18,863 nucleotides of DNA, taken from positions 2,972 to 21,834 of the forward strand of contig WIDE01000245.1 of assembly GCA_015039315.1 (NCBI GenBank), written 5' to 3'. The stretch comes from Clavulina sp. PMI_390. Its lineage: Eukaryota; Basidiomycota; Agaricomycetes; Cantharellales; Hydnaceae. Shown here piece after piece: positions 9,785 to 18,863 of this stretch. The notes under the pieces were generated by a model that saw only the letters and a list, made by a program, of their open reading frames with translations, ran no database searches and was not told the DNA's origin. Each line of letters opens with the position of its first letter. The stretch's first letter is position 1. A program made the position numbers and the translations under genes.

Positions 9785-10567
9785 CTATTGCGGTGGCCCG
9801 AGTCCACCTATTGATCTTGGCCCAGATCCCAGTATACTTGCACCAATGACGACGAGCACTACTGCGACCAAGAGTTGGAGAATTGCAAAAGTGAATATTT
9901 CGAAGCGGGTTATGGGCAAGTTGGTAGGGTTGGTGGGGGTGGGGATTGGTGTTTGGATAAAGGGCGCTATTGAAGCAGCTGGATCGAGGAATTTATCAGT
10001 ATTAGACACGAAGGGCCTCAGTTCTGTCGAGAGAGGGCTACAATCACTTGTCTTCGTTGTTAATCGGTTCCGCTGGCTGGGTTCTTTATAGTCCTTGTTG
10101 CCCGTGATTCTCTTGAGCTTGGCTGACCAGATAAGATCAAGAGCGTGGCGTCAATATAGGCAAAACCAGATTATGTGGGGATGTTAGTGAAGGGATTGAG
10201 AAGTGGGTTGTGTAACTTGTGCCGCGGTAGGAGGAATGCTGGTGTTTTGTAGGAATAATGAAAGAACTAGCTCACTTTCTTTGTCCTGGTGGCCATGATG
10301 TCCCTGGAACTGATTCCCGCTCGATCTCATGGCCATTTGCCGCGGTGACCGTGGTGGTTTATTGTCGTACTCCCAGGGAGCGTGATTCACGCTGCGTGAA
10401 TGATACCTGAGTACGAATGGGCAGCTTGTATAGGAGGGTCAGTGATCAAAGAATCAAACGAATCGACTAGGAGATAAGAAACTGTGTCATACCGGGGGAT
10501 CTTCGTCCGGAATGACAGACTTTTCGCTTGCAATGAGCGTTTGGAGGGCAGGACGCAGGGTGAGCCC
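9785..10567 (-). CDS. Single-pass membrane protein E1, 5' end unresolved
   Basis: Four phase-consistent exons were joined: 10567..10493, 10406..10371, 10309..10276 and 10122..9785, giving 160 residues to a TAG. The start of the gene lies further upstream and was not resolved; an ATG at 10655 or one near 10735 are candidates. The protein begins with a polar part (TLRPALQTLIASEKSVIPDE), continues basic (TKLKRITGNKDYKEPSQRNR), then proline/threonine-rich (IQTPIPTPTNPTNLPITR), and ends with one hydrophobic segment (FTFAILQLLVAVVLVVIGAS) and a short glycine-rich tail. The order suggests a C-terminally anchored membrane protein. The segment NLPITR..I.T.AI..L...VV..V...GAS recurs at 17385-17716, which supports the strand and frame. 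The 153-nt intron is longer than its neighbours and could hide another exon. No known family was recognised. Confidence 0.5.
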
Positions 10568-11308
10568 CTATGTGTGACTTTTCATTTCCCAGGACTGTAT
10601 TGTCGGTGATTTTGATTGGGGTGGCGGTGCACAGCTCAAAGAACAAGGACAGCATTAGTCAGCTAGATTGACATTCTCCTTCCTTCCAGCCTTTCGGATG
10701 GTACAGCCGATGGAGCGTGGGTGCGTCAAGGCCATGCTTGCTTCCAGGAGTCTATGTGCCTGCTCCTAGTGATGCCAATCCTAACCACAGAAGCTTTGAT
10801 GCTATCACTATTGATATATGAAGGGTCGTTGCTATGTTAAGGCTGCCTGCAACCTGGCCTAATGCTACCAATGGCGACTTTGTACTACCCTAACTCTCAT
10901 TGTCCTCAATCTCCCACTCAACCACTGACTGATTAGCTTTATAAACCATGCTCCAGCTATGTCTATCTGGCCTGACTTCTGTACACTAAACCCCTCTCAC
11001 TATCGGCTTCTCTCCACGGTATTATGATTCATTTCACACCGCGCCCCGTCTAGGATGTTAAACCTTTTCATCGCCCTTATCCTGCATCTCTTGCTTTGAT
11101 CCAACGTCACCAGACGTCCGGCGCTTCCTTCAGTTCATTATGACAGGGGTTGTGGATAGCTGATAGCTCTGATCTCAACTGAGTTCAATATCCTAAACTA
11201 TAAGATTTGCATGCAGATATATGCCATAAGCACCCACAGGAAGAAAACGATATCTATCCTGCGCTGAACGTTCACTTCAATTTATTGAATGGGAAACCCT
11301 GCCTTCTG
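10568..11308. other. Unassigned region between E1 and paralog D
   Basis: It should contain the 5' end of E1 (minus) and the 3' flank of paralog D. The stretch about 10860-11270 is AT-richer and has no long frame. No repeat or RNA gene was recognised. Confidence 0.4.
11281..11286 (-). promoter_or_regulatory. Poly(A) signal AATAAA of paralog D
   Basis: AATAAA on the minus strand, about 22 nt past the stop codon of paralog D. It is embedded in TTCAATAAATTGAA, an inverted repeat with 6-bp arms. Confidence 0.5.
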
Positions 11309-13178
11309 TCATTCACTATCATCCTGCATTTCTTCCCTTGTGTATACACGCGCGTTTTGATAGTCGCTCTCATCGATCGTTAGCCGCTCCAAAAGCATGT
11401 TCGAGCCTCCCTCTGCGGACGTTTCTGGACTAGTTTTGTTCTCGCTGAGGGTCTTGACATGCTTCACAACTTTACTCCAGCCAAAACAATGTCCTGCTGC
11501 CATATCCACTTCATAACATTTCTCATCAGGCAGCTGGACTAGATGAACTGCAGGGAATATTGCACGTAGAGCCGACGCGATTGCGGCTGAGTCTAGCACC
11601 CAGGGTGCGCCAACATTGAGCTCCTCGACCTTGCTAGCGGGCCCGTTCTCGAGCTCTGTAGCGTATATCTCCTTCGCATAAGCGAACTGCACCGACTTGA
11701 TGCTGAGCCCAATCCCTAACGACCATAGGTTGGGACAGTATCGGGCGAATGGAATAAGCCCATCGAGAGTGAGATGCGAGAACGGTGAGCGGAGAGGGTC
11801 TTGATAGAAGTGGGTAAGGTTTAGAGCGGAAGCTGCGATGGTGACAATCTCTGAGTTCTTGAGTGCCGGGATGCATGATTCGGCCGAGCACTCGACATGG
11901 AAGTATTCCAGGCGGGGATTCTTTGCAAAAAGTGCTTTTAGCGCCTCTGCAGTCGCAAAGATGGAATAAGGGGAGGTCTTCTTGTAAACGAGGCTATCTG
12001 CTGCACCCATATCTACTGTAAGATGCTGCAGGTTTGGCATTTGAAAGCCTGTTTGCTTTAATACGGCATCAAGGCATTTTAGATCTGATTCCTTGGCTGG
12101 ATTTCGAATAGTGAGCTGGAAGAGGCTTGGGAAACGAACACGAGCAAAGACCTCAATCATGCCCGAGCAGACCGCCGATTGACAAAAAGTAAGATGTTGC
12201 AAGTTGCTCATAACGATGATAGGTGGGCGCTTTTCGCTGGGATGTCTAAGGCAATTGGAGTTGCTTATGACCCATTCCTTCCAGCGCAGGCTGCCATTGG
12301 ATCCAATACCAATCTTCAAGTCACCAAGGGAAGGAATCAGACTTAGAAACCGCCATGTACTCATATCGGGCGTATGAGGAAGCTCGAGACTGCGCAATGG
12401 AGGGTAAAATTGCACTTGGAGAGCTGCCGCTCGCGTAATTAGCAGCTCTGGTCGCCAGATATTGGTCTTGACGGATGGAAGCTCTAGCGTCAGTTTATGC
12501 AGCGTGGAGAAGAAGTCGTACTGAGGAAAGAGGCGCAAAAGAGCAATAAAAACAATTAGTGCCTTTTGGTCCTCGATGCCATATCGAAGGTGGACCATCC
12601 TTTGCATGCGTTCGTATAGTCGATAGACTTCCTCCGCTGTTGGGAGGCGTTGGAATATCTAAGTGAGAAGATTGGACGTCTCAGAGCTTTTAACGCTGAG
12701 CTAGCCAAGTAGAAGCTCTTACTTTGACATATTGGCGCCAAACAAGTTTCCGAGAGAATTTATTCTTCTTTCTGTGCCGCTGTCCGCGTTTGACAGATTC
12801 CTTAGTTGAGCCTGATGTTGGATTCAGAGATAGGCTCTCGACATGATTTGGAAGAAATACATTGTTGACGGAATCAACAGTGAGTGAGGAAGGAAGAATG
12901 GCACAAAGTTCGAGAGGAATTATGTCTTCTCTGTGGCCATTATCTTCCATCGGGATAGACCAGGTAGCGAGCTGGCCAACACAATCATGTTCAATAACAT
13001 CACTTGGTAAGAGAGTGCTGATTAGCGTGCCAAGTCGCTCGATACGCCGCTGATAAGCCTCTGCGACCGCAGGAAACAGCTCTTTGCAACTCAAGCCCAC
13101 CGAAGGCAGGTCTTCGATGGAGACAAAGCTCAAAATCTCCGCGAAGATACTGGCTACCGTCAGTGCCTGATGCATCAT
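11309..13178 (-). CDS. F-box-like/LRR protein, paralog D
   Basis: Two exons, 13178..12723 and 12658..11309, joined by a 64-nt phase-0 intron (donor GTAAGA, acceptor TTAG), give 601 residues. The intron falls at the same place as in the other paralogs, between VWRQYVK and IFQRLPTAEEV. The N-terminus (MHQALTVASIFAEILSFVSIEDLPSVGLSCKEL, residues 2-34) is F-box-like. A basic linker (RGQRHRKKNKFSRK) precedes the intron and may act as a nuclear localisation signal. The C-terminal half has leucine-rich segments (LRSLELPHTPD, MPNLQHLTVDMG, RLEYFHVECS, HFYQDPLRSP, PNLWSLGIGL). It is closest to paralog A: both lack the extra exon of B and C and share the HFY.DPLRSP block. The C-terminus is an acidic, polar tail. 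Role as an SCF substrate receptor is inferred. Confidence 0.9.
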
Positions 13179-13882
13179 GACTGGTGCACAAGATCGAGCG
13201 GATGGGACAATTCCAAAAGATATGACAGTGTCGTAGCTGAGGGGTATTTACGTGTAGTGGGCTTGGGGAAAATTAAAAGGCAATCGGCTCATTGATAGGC
13301 GCGCGCAAATCCTGCGCGTCTCCTTCTGGGTCTTAGATGCACGAGCCAATAAGCCGGTTCCAATTCAAAAGAGCTTTATGATGTGGAACGCACAGCTTAG
13401 GTTCACAAGGAGACCCGGATTGTATGGGGATTCGCATGTCACGAGCATGAGATGATGTCAACAAATAATTCCGTGGTGTGCAATAACCGCATGCTTGGAA
13501 AATAAGATGAAAACGCCTGGTTAGTTTTACGGCTACCTCTAAGCATCACATTAGGGCAGAGAGAGGTGCAAGGAAGATAAGATGGTAGGCTGAAATCGAG
13601 CTGGTGGCGAGTTTCTGCAGTCCGATGGGGTCGTGGTTTCTGTCCCAAAAAAAAATCTGCAAAGGACCTGGATGAGTATAATGGTATTGACAGGGCAAAT
13701 CAAGCAGAGAATTTCCGATCTATTAGCCTTGCGTCTCTGATTAAATTTGTGCGGTAACTGAGACACCACCAGACCGTAAAGTAGAAGCAGTATTAAGAGG
13801 AGTCTGTCACCAAGCAAGTAAAGGAAAGGAAAGGAAAGGAAAGGAAAGGAAATGGAGAGTGAATGCGATCATATGATGTTCT
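13179..13882. other. Intergenic region between paralog D and the DUF6534-like gene
   Basis: It holds the promoter of D and the 3' flank of the membrane-protein gene. A CCAAT-type sequence (GCCAAT, about 13345) lies about 165 bp upstream of D, but reads on the opposite strand. Short minus-strand frames (13439-13648, 13551-13817) have no recognisable product. Confidence 0.45.
13820..13849. repeat. Microsatellite (AAAGG)6
   Basis: Six perfect AAAGG units, followed by an imperfect AAATGG. On the minus strand it reads CCTTT and starts about 34 nt past the stop codon of the DUF6534-like gene, so it probably lies in that gene's 3' untranslated region. Confidence 0.9.
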
Positions 13883-15853
13883 TCAATGGTGTGATAATAT
13901 GTGGACATCACTCCAAAGAATAACGGATGTAGTCGTAACTGCCATGTTCTGAGGAGGTGCTCCGAATGTGCGAGGGACATTTGTCGAAAGTTCTATTGAT
14001 CCCGGCTGTATGAAAGTCCGCAGAGTCCAGCGAGTATGGAGGCTATGATTCGAGGAGAAACTGGTTGAGTATCTACATTCAGGACGGAGAGAGAGAGAAT
14101 AAGACGCACCCCGCCAAGAATGTCGTGATGTAGAGGCTACCGAGAGGCTGTATATTTTGAGCCATGGTGTAGTTCAAGTCTGTTAATAGTCTTCTTCGAA
14201 CGGTAGTAGGAGGAACATACCGATACAATCAGGGTGAAACCCTCATAACGATGTGCCACCAAAGTCTATTAAATTACCGAATGAGCATTGGATCAGGGAC
14301 AAAAATACAGCCATAGGTCCTGAAGCGCTATAGCTGGGGGCTAGAGACTAACCATGAAGAGTTCCACGACCACCACGGTTGCGGTGACTCCGCCCGTTGC
14401 AATTCCGTAAATTGCAAGGCGATTCAGTACTGAATCGGTCCTAACAGTACAAGATGGACATTCGTACGCTCATTTAAGAGGCTTTAGACACGGTGAATAG
14501 AAATGAGCATGCCTTGAATACCCAGTATGCTGCCTGCGCATCTCTACCGCCAACGCTGCCGCGAGCGTGACATCTGTAGCAGCCTAGGGATATATGGAGA
14601 TGCAAATCAGGATGTTAAGTTGGATGGTGGGCAAAGTGGCGGGGACCAAGGGTACAGACGGAGAAGGACAGCCATAGTTTGCTAGCCGAGAGTTCCTCTT
14701 GAAAGACAGCTATCGCGCTAGAAAGCTGATATGAACGAAAAACCACGTCTACGAAGGGAAACAAATAGTGAAGATATCATAAGGCTCAAGTTTTTGCGAC
14801 CGAGCTTACAAAGTGCAGACCCTGCACAGTAGAAGAAAGTTAATCAGTGCGACCAAATGGGCCTTGCAGCGCAGTTTCCTCACCGAACGTAGATAACGCG
14901 AGCGCACCCTAGATAGCGCGATTTTCACCAGTATAAGTAACATAAACGATATTATTTCCCAATAGGCTACTCACCAAAAGCATCGTAACAGGCGCGTTGC
15001 GCGAAACTGATAAGTGATAGTCGACGCCTTAGCATTATGCCCATCGATCACGGAGACGATGTGAAGTATGCACCAGACCAGTATCTCGAGAGGAAGAACA
15101 GGTGAACCGCGAATCCTACCACCGGCTGAAACAGGTTCAACGGAACGACAGTATTAGCAAGAGCTGCAATACAACGTGCTAAGGAGTGCTCTGAAACATA
15201 CAGCATGCGTCACATAGTATGACCGATACCTGAGGCCATTGAAAATCGAGTCAGAAGGCCAAGTCACTGTTTGAATGAGAGGAGAGTTTACTCACCATGG
15301 CTGTTTGCTAGTTGGATCGAGGTCATTCTGACGAGCAATCAAAACATGATAGACTCCCCGGCTTGAGATACCCCTTCACGCGAGGAGTCGATATGGATCT
15401 CAGGATTATTTTATGGCTTATTGAGAGCGGAAGCTGAAATTTACATGTCGAGGCACTGCATGAACCTATTTATCAGCTTTGCCAGTCAGCGGAATACACT
15501 TTGAAGGCAGCAACGACAGATGATGATACCATAAAATACCAACCTATGAAGTGGAGAAGATCACATTATTGACAAGCAATCGATCGCGGGGTACGTTGCA
15601 AGAAAGATAGTCAAGCAACATACTAGCCAACGGCTGTTCGGTGGGTCTCGCGGGAACCTCTGGTAGTACAACATTGATTGGACTGTGAAGATTCCAAAGA
15701 GGCTAAGGACATCTTTGGGTCAGCAGCGATACGAGTAGTGCGAGATAATCAAAAGAGGTTCTGTGCTGACGTTGAAGCTAAAAGGATGCCGCATAGTTCG
15801 TTGTACAGGTTTGCGGTGACGACGGACATCGTGCCTGAAGATGGGAGGCTCAT
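13883..15853 (-). CDS. DUF6534-like multi-pass membrane protein, at least 14 exons
   Basis: Exons read: 15853..15771, 15702..15595, 15307..15296, 15229..15202, 15163..15074, 15006..14975, 14908..14884, 14821..14810, 14748..14660, 14583..14513, 14440..14353, 14265..14241, 14179..14110, 14060..13883. From 15307 on, all phases agree (720 nt to TGA). The join 15595-15307 is unresolved: it lacks one nucleotide in phase. Family landmarks appear in order: GILLAST.LSLFGIFTVQSM with YYQRFPRD (TM1), WLVCCLTIFLAT (TM2), QTAMVSVILCDA (TM3), VVGFAVHLFFLSRYWSVSRN (TM4), MLLGALALSTFGSALYVV (TM5), AATDVTLAAALAVEMRR (TM6), the signature GYSRTDSVLNRLAIYGIATG (TM7) and PLGSLYITTFLAG. A polar tail with GSIELST follows. 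Length near 300 residues fits the family, whose function is unknown. An ATG at 15829 is an alternative start; the last acceptor could also be 12 nt earlier. Confidence 0.72.
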
Positions 15854-17384
15854 TGAACCCCAAGCTTGGATGGTCCGAGAGAAAGGCACTGGATTCGTGA
15901 ATAAGATCTGATAGGAGGGAGCGAAAGGGTTGGGCCAGTAGGTGATGGGAGGCGGTATTGGTGGCGAGAGGGGTTTCACGACAGCTGCTGAAACGAGCGA
16001 GGGATATATGGAGCCTCTTTCAACCTCAAAAGTTGACACATTTATGACATCCGAATTGAACTCGTGGCCATCGCCAGATGATGCCGGTGGAGGTCGGCAG
16101 GGAGCTCAGCCGAGAGTTTCGAGCAGCTATTTCAATCGATGCCCCGGTTTTCTAGCACGACAGGAGTGATTTGGATCGACTGAAGCAGAATCAACATATT
16201 CAAGGACGCGGCTGTGGGGCCTCGATCTGAAACGAGGCCAGATCGAGGTAAAATGAGGATGTGGGTTGAATGTGATGGGCTTGGTGTCCGACCCCCATGG
16301 TGGCTCAGGCGACGATGTGCAAATCATGACATGGCGGCTATCACGGGTGATTGGTCTTTGTCGGCGTCGCTGATATCGACGATTATCGGTGTGAATCATA
16401 ATGCAACCGTGATAACGATGGGAAATATGGGGTTCCAATCAGTCTTAGAGCACTTGAGATGTTCCAGCCTGGGAGGGTGGTGGGTCTGGGTCTAGTACAG
16501 CTCGAACCGTGCGCCCTGTCGAGGTAAATGTAGCGAGATTATCAGAGTGATGCAAGCGATGAGCGGAACCAGCAGTTCCCACGATATTGTTCGGCGCCTA
16601 GAGCTCAGCCATCGCTCGTGTTTCTTTGTTTCTGTTCTGTTCTGATTCTCTGCTCGACTCGAAAAGCCAAAACAAAAATAAAAGAATGAAATTTCCTTTG
16701 TATCGAATTCTGCTGAATAATCTGTTGGTTTCCTGCTCTTCTGTCGCTATGGGCTGTCGTGCTCCTGGCGAATTGCAGAGGGCCTTGTTGATGTCCCAGA
16801 CACCAATATGCACAAATAAGGCCCAACACATATTGTCTGGGGCGAGGCCGGCTCAGCCCTCACCAGAAACGTTAGACTTCCTGGGAATTTCTATCTCTCG
16901 ATCTGCCTCGAAAATTTCCTGATCTGTTCCAAAAAATTTGAAACCTCCAGCGTTGCTGTCAGTGACCTGTCATATCCTCCGACCGGTGAGGACGGCGACA
17001 CCGAACCCAGACCAGAATTGATGCCTATCAATTCTCTTAGGCGCTTGCTTAATTACACTAACTGGCCTCAACTGCTTCCTGCAGCTGTGGCTGCTTTATT
17101 ACAGGACAAGTCTCGCTCAGCGAAGCTCTCTTGGCGAAACATTGTGTCCTCCCTCTGGCGACCATTGTACGCACCGTTCTGATATCACGAATGTCTCAAA
17201 TCACACTCGGGAACTGATTTAATAGTCTGTAGATGTAGCATAATCTCATCCATGAGGTGGCGCGTTGTTATAAACTCATTACAGATGGTATCGAATGTGA
17301 ACAGATATTTCCCAATCACCAAATCCTCAAATGAGATCGATAAGCACCATGAAAAGGTACGTTACGACCGGATGGAAGCCTTTG
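15854..17384. other. Unassigned region
   Basis: The frame of exon 1 of the DUF6534-like gene stays open to about 16128 on the minus strand, proline-rich but with no upstream in-frame ATG beyond 15853. Overlapping plus-strand frames (15942-16169, 16214-16495) have no family resemblance. A small plus-strand frame starting at 16686 (78 codons, hydrophobic start) follows a CT-rich stretch but is unsupported. Confidence 0.4.
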
Positions 17385-17716
17385 CTATCCATACGGGCTC
17401 GCCGCGGCAGGCAGGACAGGTAAGTGTGCTTCTTCTGCTGGCCTTGCTCTGGGAATCGGTAGGCTCGCACCCATCAGCACGAGCACGACTACCGCCACAA
17501 CTACTGCCACGACTACGGCCAAGACGTAAATAATGGCGAGTGTGAGGATGTCCCCGCGGGTAATGGGAAGGTTGGCTTGCTGACTCGGGGTTGCAACGTG
17601 TGTTGGATTTGAAGCAGATGATGTGGAGAGGGAGCTCGGCGGGGAGGAATGGAGGTCTGCCTCTATGTCACCAGTTTGTGTGGTGCTTTCTGATGTGGGG
17701 TCGCCTCACCGATCAT
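17385..17716 (-). CDS. Single-pass membrane protein E2, paralog of E1
   Basis: The supported part is one exon, 17662..17385, with 91 residues after the junction codon. It has a serine/threonine/proline-rich start (SSPPSSLSTSSASNPT), then QQANLPITRGDILTLAII, a very valine-rich hydrophobic run (about 17516-17470) ending LMGASL, and a tail ending in a TAG. NLPITR..I.T.AI..L plus the closing GAS match E1 at 9785-10567, in protein and partly in DNA (AACCTTCCCATTACCCGC against AACTTGCCCATAACCCGC). A tentative first exon of 7 nt (17716..17710) with a 47-nt intron keeps phase, but the true 5' end may lie further upstream. The protein probably sits in a membrane by this single segment. Function unknown. 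Confidence 0.4.
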
Positions 17717-17978
17717 TGTTAGGTAGTGATGATAAATACACGGTTTATGGACGGAAAGGACCAGTAAAATACATATCGAAGTCAGTTTAAGCTCGTCGCC
17801 CCCCTCCAACATTTTCAGCCGAGGCATCTCGTGGCCTTCCACCTAATCCTGAAAATCTGGCCACGGCGCATGCTGGGCCAATAGTATAATTGCATCAGAT
17901 TGGAGGCTCCGCCTTCCGGCCGTGGAACGCCTAACTAATGTGGTGAGAACTCGGTAATCAATACTGCTTCTCACATGC

Positions 17979-18353
17979 TCAGGTGCCCACTTCGGCGGGG
18001 AGGGTTGAAGCCGAAATTAGACCATACACCCGATAAGACCAGGGCTCTGGCATAAAGAAAATGATGATAAGGAAGATCATGATCAGGATTAAATAAGTTT
18101 GAGAGCATGTAGGGGGTGGTAGAGGGGTAAATAGATATGGGAGCATTGGAGCAGGGAGTAAAGCCAATAGGGGATGGGAAATTGAAGGTGAAGGTCGCCA
18201 TCCGGGTGGAAAAGGGGACGGAAAGATGTGGAATCCAATGGGTTCCATGCCCAGTGATGTCGAGGGTGCACCCACAACATAACGTTGCTTGGGGCGCTGC
18301 CTCTTCAACAACTCTTTTTGCTCAACATCTTTAGTCTTCTTTCTGCGAGCCAC
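17979..18353 (-). other. Open frame with basic start and hydrophobic segment, possible exon
   Basis: The frame is open but begins with GTG, not ATG. It encodes a basic stretch (RRKKTKDVEQKELLKRQRPK), a proline-rich middle and a hydrophobic run (YLILIMIFLIIIFF). The basic start and the TM segment look protein-like, yet no splice model or homolog supports it. It could be an exon of a gene running past the right edge, or chance. Confidence 0.2.
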
Positions 18354-18681
18354 TATATGAAAGAAGTATATTCAGGGGCATTAATCAGGGTGGAGTACGG
18401 AGAGCATTAATATGCACCGATGCTCAGATGAATATAACATGATGCTTACTGTGGTCGAATCTGTGCCCATTCCATGCATTGCTTGGCTAGCATTCTTCTC
18501 ATTTTAGATATCTGAGCCCTGCGCTACATTATAATCCAAGAGGTCCAAGTTGTGAAGAAAACTAAAAGCAGTGTGCGGTAGAGGTCTGAGTCAGATGACG
18601 ACTTGTTTAACAACATTCGGAGAAGGGAAGAGTACGATTTGGGTCTGCCTGGAAGCAGTTATGGGGCTGTTCGGTATACGC

Positions 18682-18703
18682 GGGGGGGGGGGGGGGGGGG
18701 GGG
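18682..18703. repeat. G22 homopolymer
   Basis: Twenty-two consecutive G, flanked by TATACGC and TACATC. Its length should be treated as uncertain because sequencing and polymerase slippage affect such runs. Confidence 0.9.
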
Positions 18704-18863
18704 TACATCTTGATGTCGGTGATGGAGGAAAGCTTTGCTTTACACACCAGACTAGATAGGGGTCGAAACGGCTCCAAGTCATGGCCTTGAAATCAAATCT
18801 CACTGCACCGCCACCAGAGCTTAATTGTGTTAAGTATTGGACTGGATAACAATACGTCTCTGT

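Noticed and set aside
13820..13849. AAAGG array considered as telomere-like or CRISPR-like repeat
   Set aside because: A 5-nt pure tandem unit with no spacers and no telomeric TTAGGG is a plain microsatellite.
15678..15911. Plus-strand frame of 77 codons with a protein-like sequence
   Set aside because: It overlaps exon 1 and part of exon 2 of the DUF6534-like gene on the other strand, where family motifs and splice sites support coding.
16686..16922. Plus-strand ATG frame of 78 codons with a hydrophobic start, after a CT-rich stretch
   Set aside because: The hydrophobic part is weak as a signal peptide and nothing else supports a gene; possible but not callable.
17252..17533. Plus-strand frame of 93 codons including a perfect-looking donor CAGGTAAGT at 17417-17425
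   Set aside because: The minus strand of the same stretch encodes the segment shared with E1, so the plus frame is probably a shadow; the donor may be chance.
1..18863. tRNA, rRNA, transposon ends or bacterial-type defence or operon structure
   Set aside because: None seen: no cloverleaf, no rRNA-like blocks, no transposase or reverse-transcriptase motifs, and the genes are intron-rich and monocistronic.

Overview
The window looks like nuclear DNA of a basidiomycete fungus, most likely an Agaricomycete. The reasons are short GT..AG introns (mostly about 45-70 nt) inside nearly every gene, a tandem family of F-box-like/leucine-rich proteins, a multi-exon membrane protein of the basidiomycete DUF6534 type, and a secreted protein carrying an N-terminal motif (TNAKRLAAGL..LPPRK) that I know from basidiomycete secretomes. 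No bacterial, plasmid, phage or transposase signature was seen. All calls come from reading the sequence; no database search was run.

Layout. (1) 1-1761, minus: F-box-like paralog A, cut off by the left edge. (2) 1762-2573: shared upstream region of A and a divergent plus-strand gene. (3) 2574-3669, plus: a five-exon secreted protein. (4) 4242-6362 and 6833-8965, minus: paralogs B and C, a head-to-tail duplicated pair with identical exon 1 and exon 2 lengths; the duplication includes about 200 bp of upstream DNA with a perfect 18-nt inverted repeat. (5) 9785-10567, minus: a spliced gene ending in a single transmembrane segment. (6) 11309-13178, minus: F-box-like paralog D, which has the simpler two-exon structure of A. 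(7) 13883-15853, minus: a DUF6534-like multi-pass membrane protein split into at least 14 exons, two of them 12 nt. (8) 15854-18863: mostly unassigned, holding a second copy of the single-TM family at 17385-17716, an open frame at 17979-18353 and a G22 homopolymer.

The four F-box-like genes share one phase-0 intron just before a conserved I-F-(R/Q)-R-x-P block, so they descend from one ancestor. A and D keep the simpler structure; B and C carry an extra 58-residue exon and are the youngest pair. If the N-terminal domain is a working F-box, the proteins would be substrate receptors of SCF ubiquitin ligases with diverging leucine-rich C-termini. The secreted protein and the membrane proteins lie between the F-box copies but nothing in the sequence ties them into one pathway.
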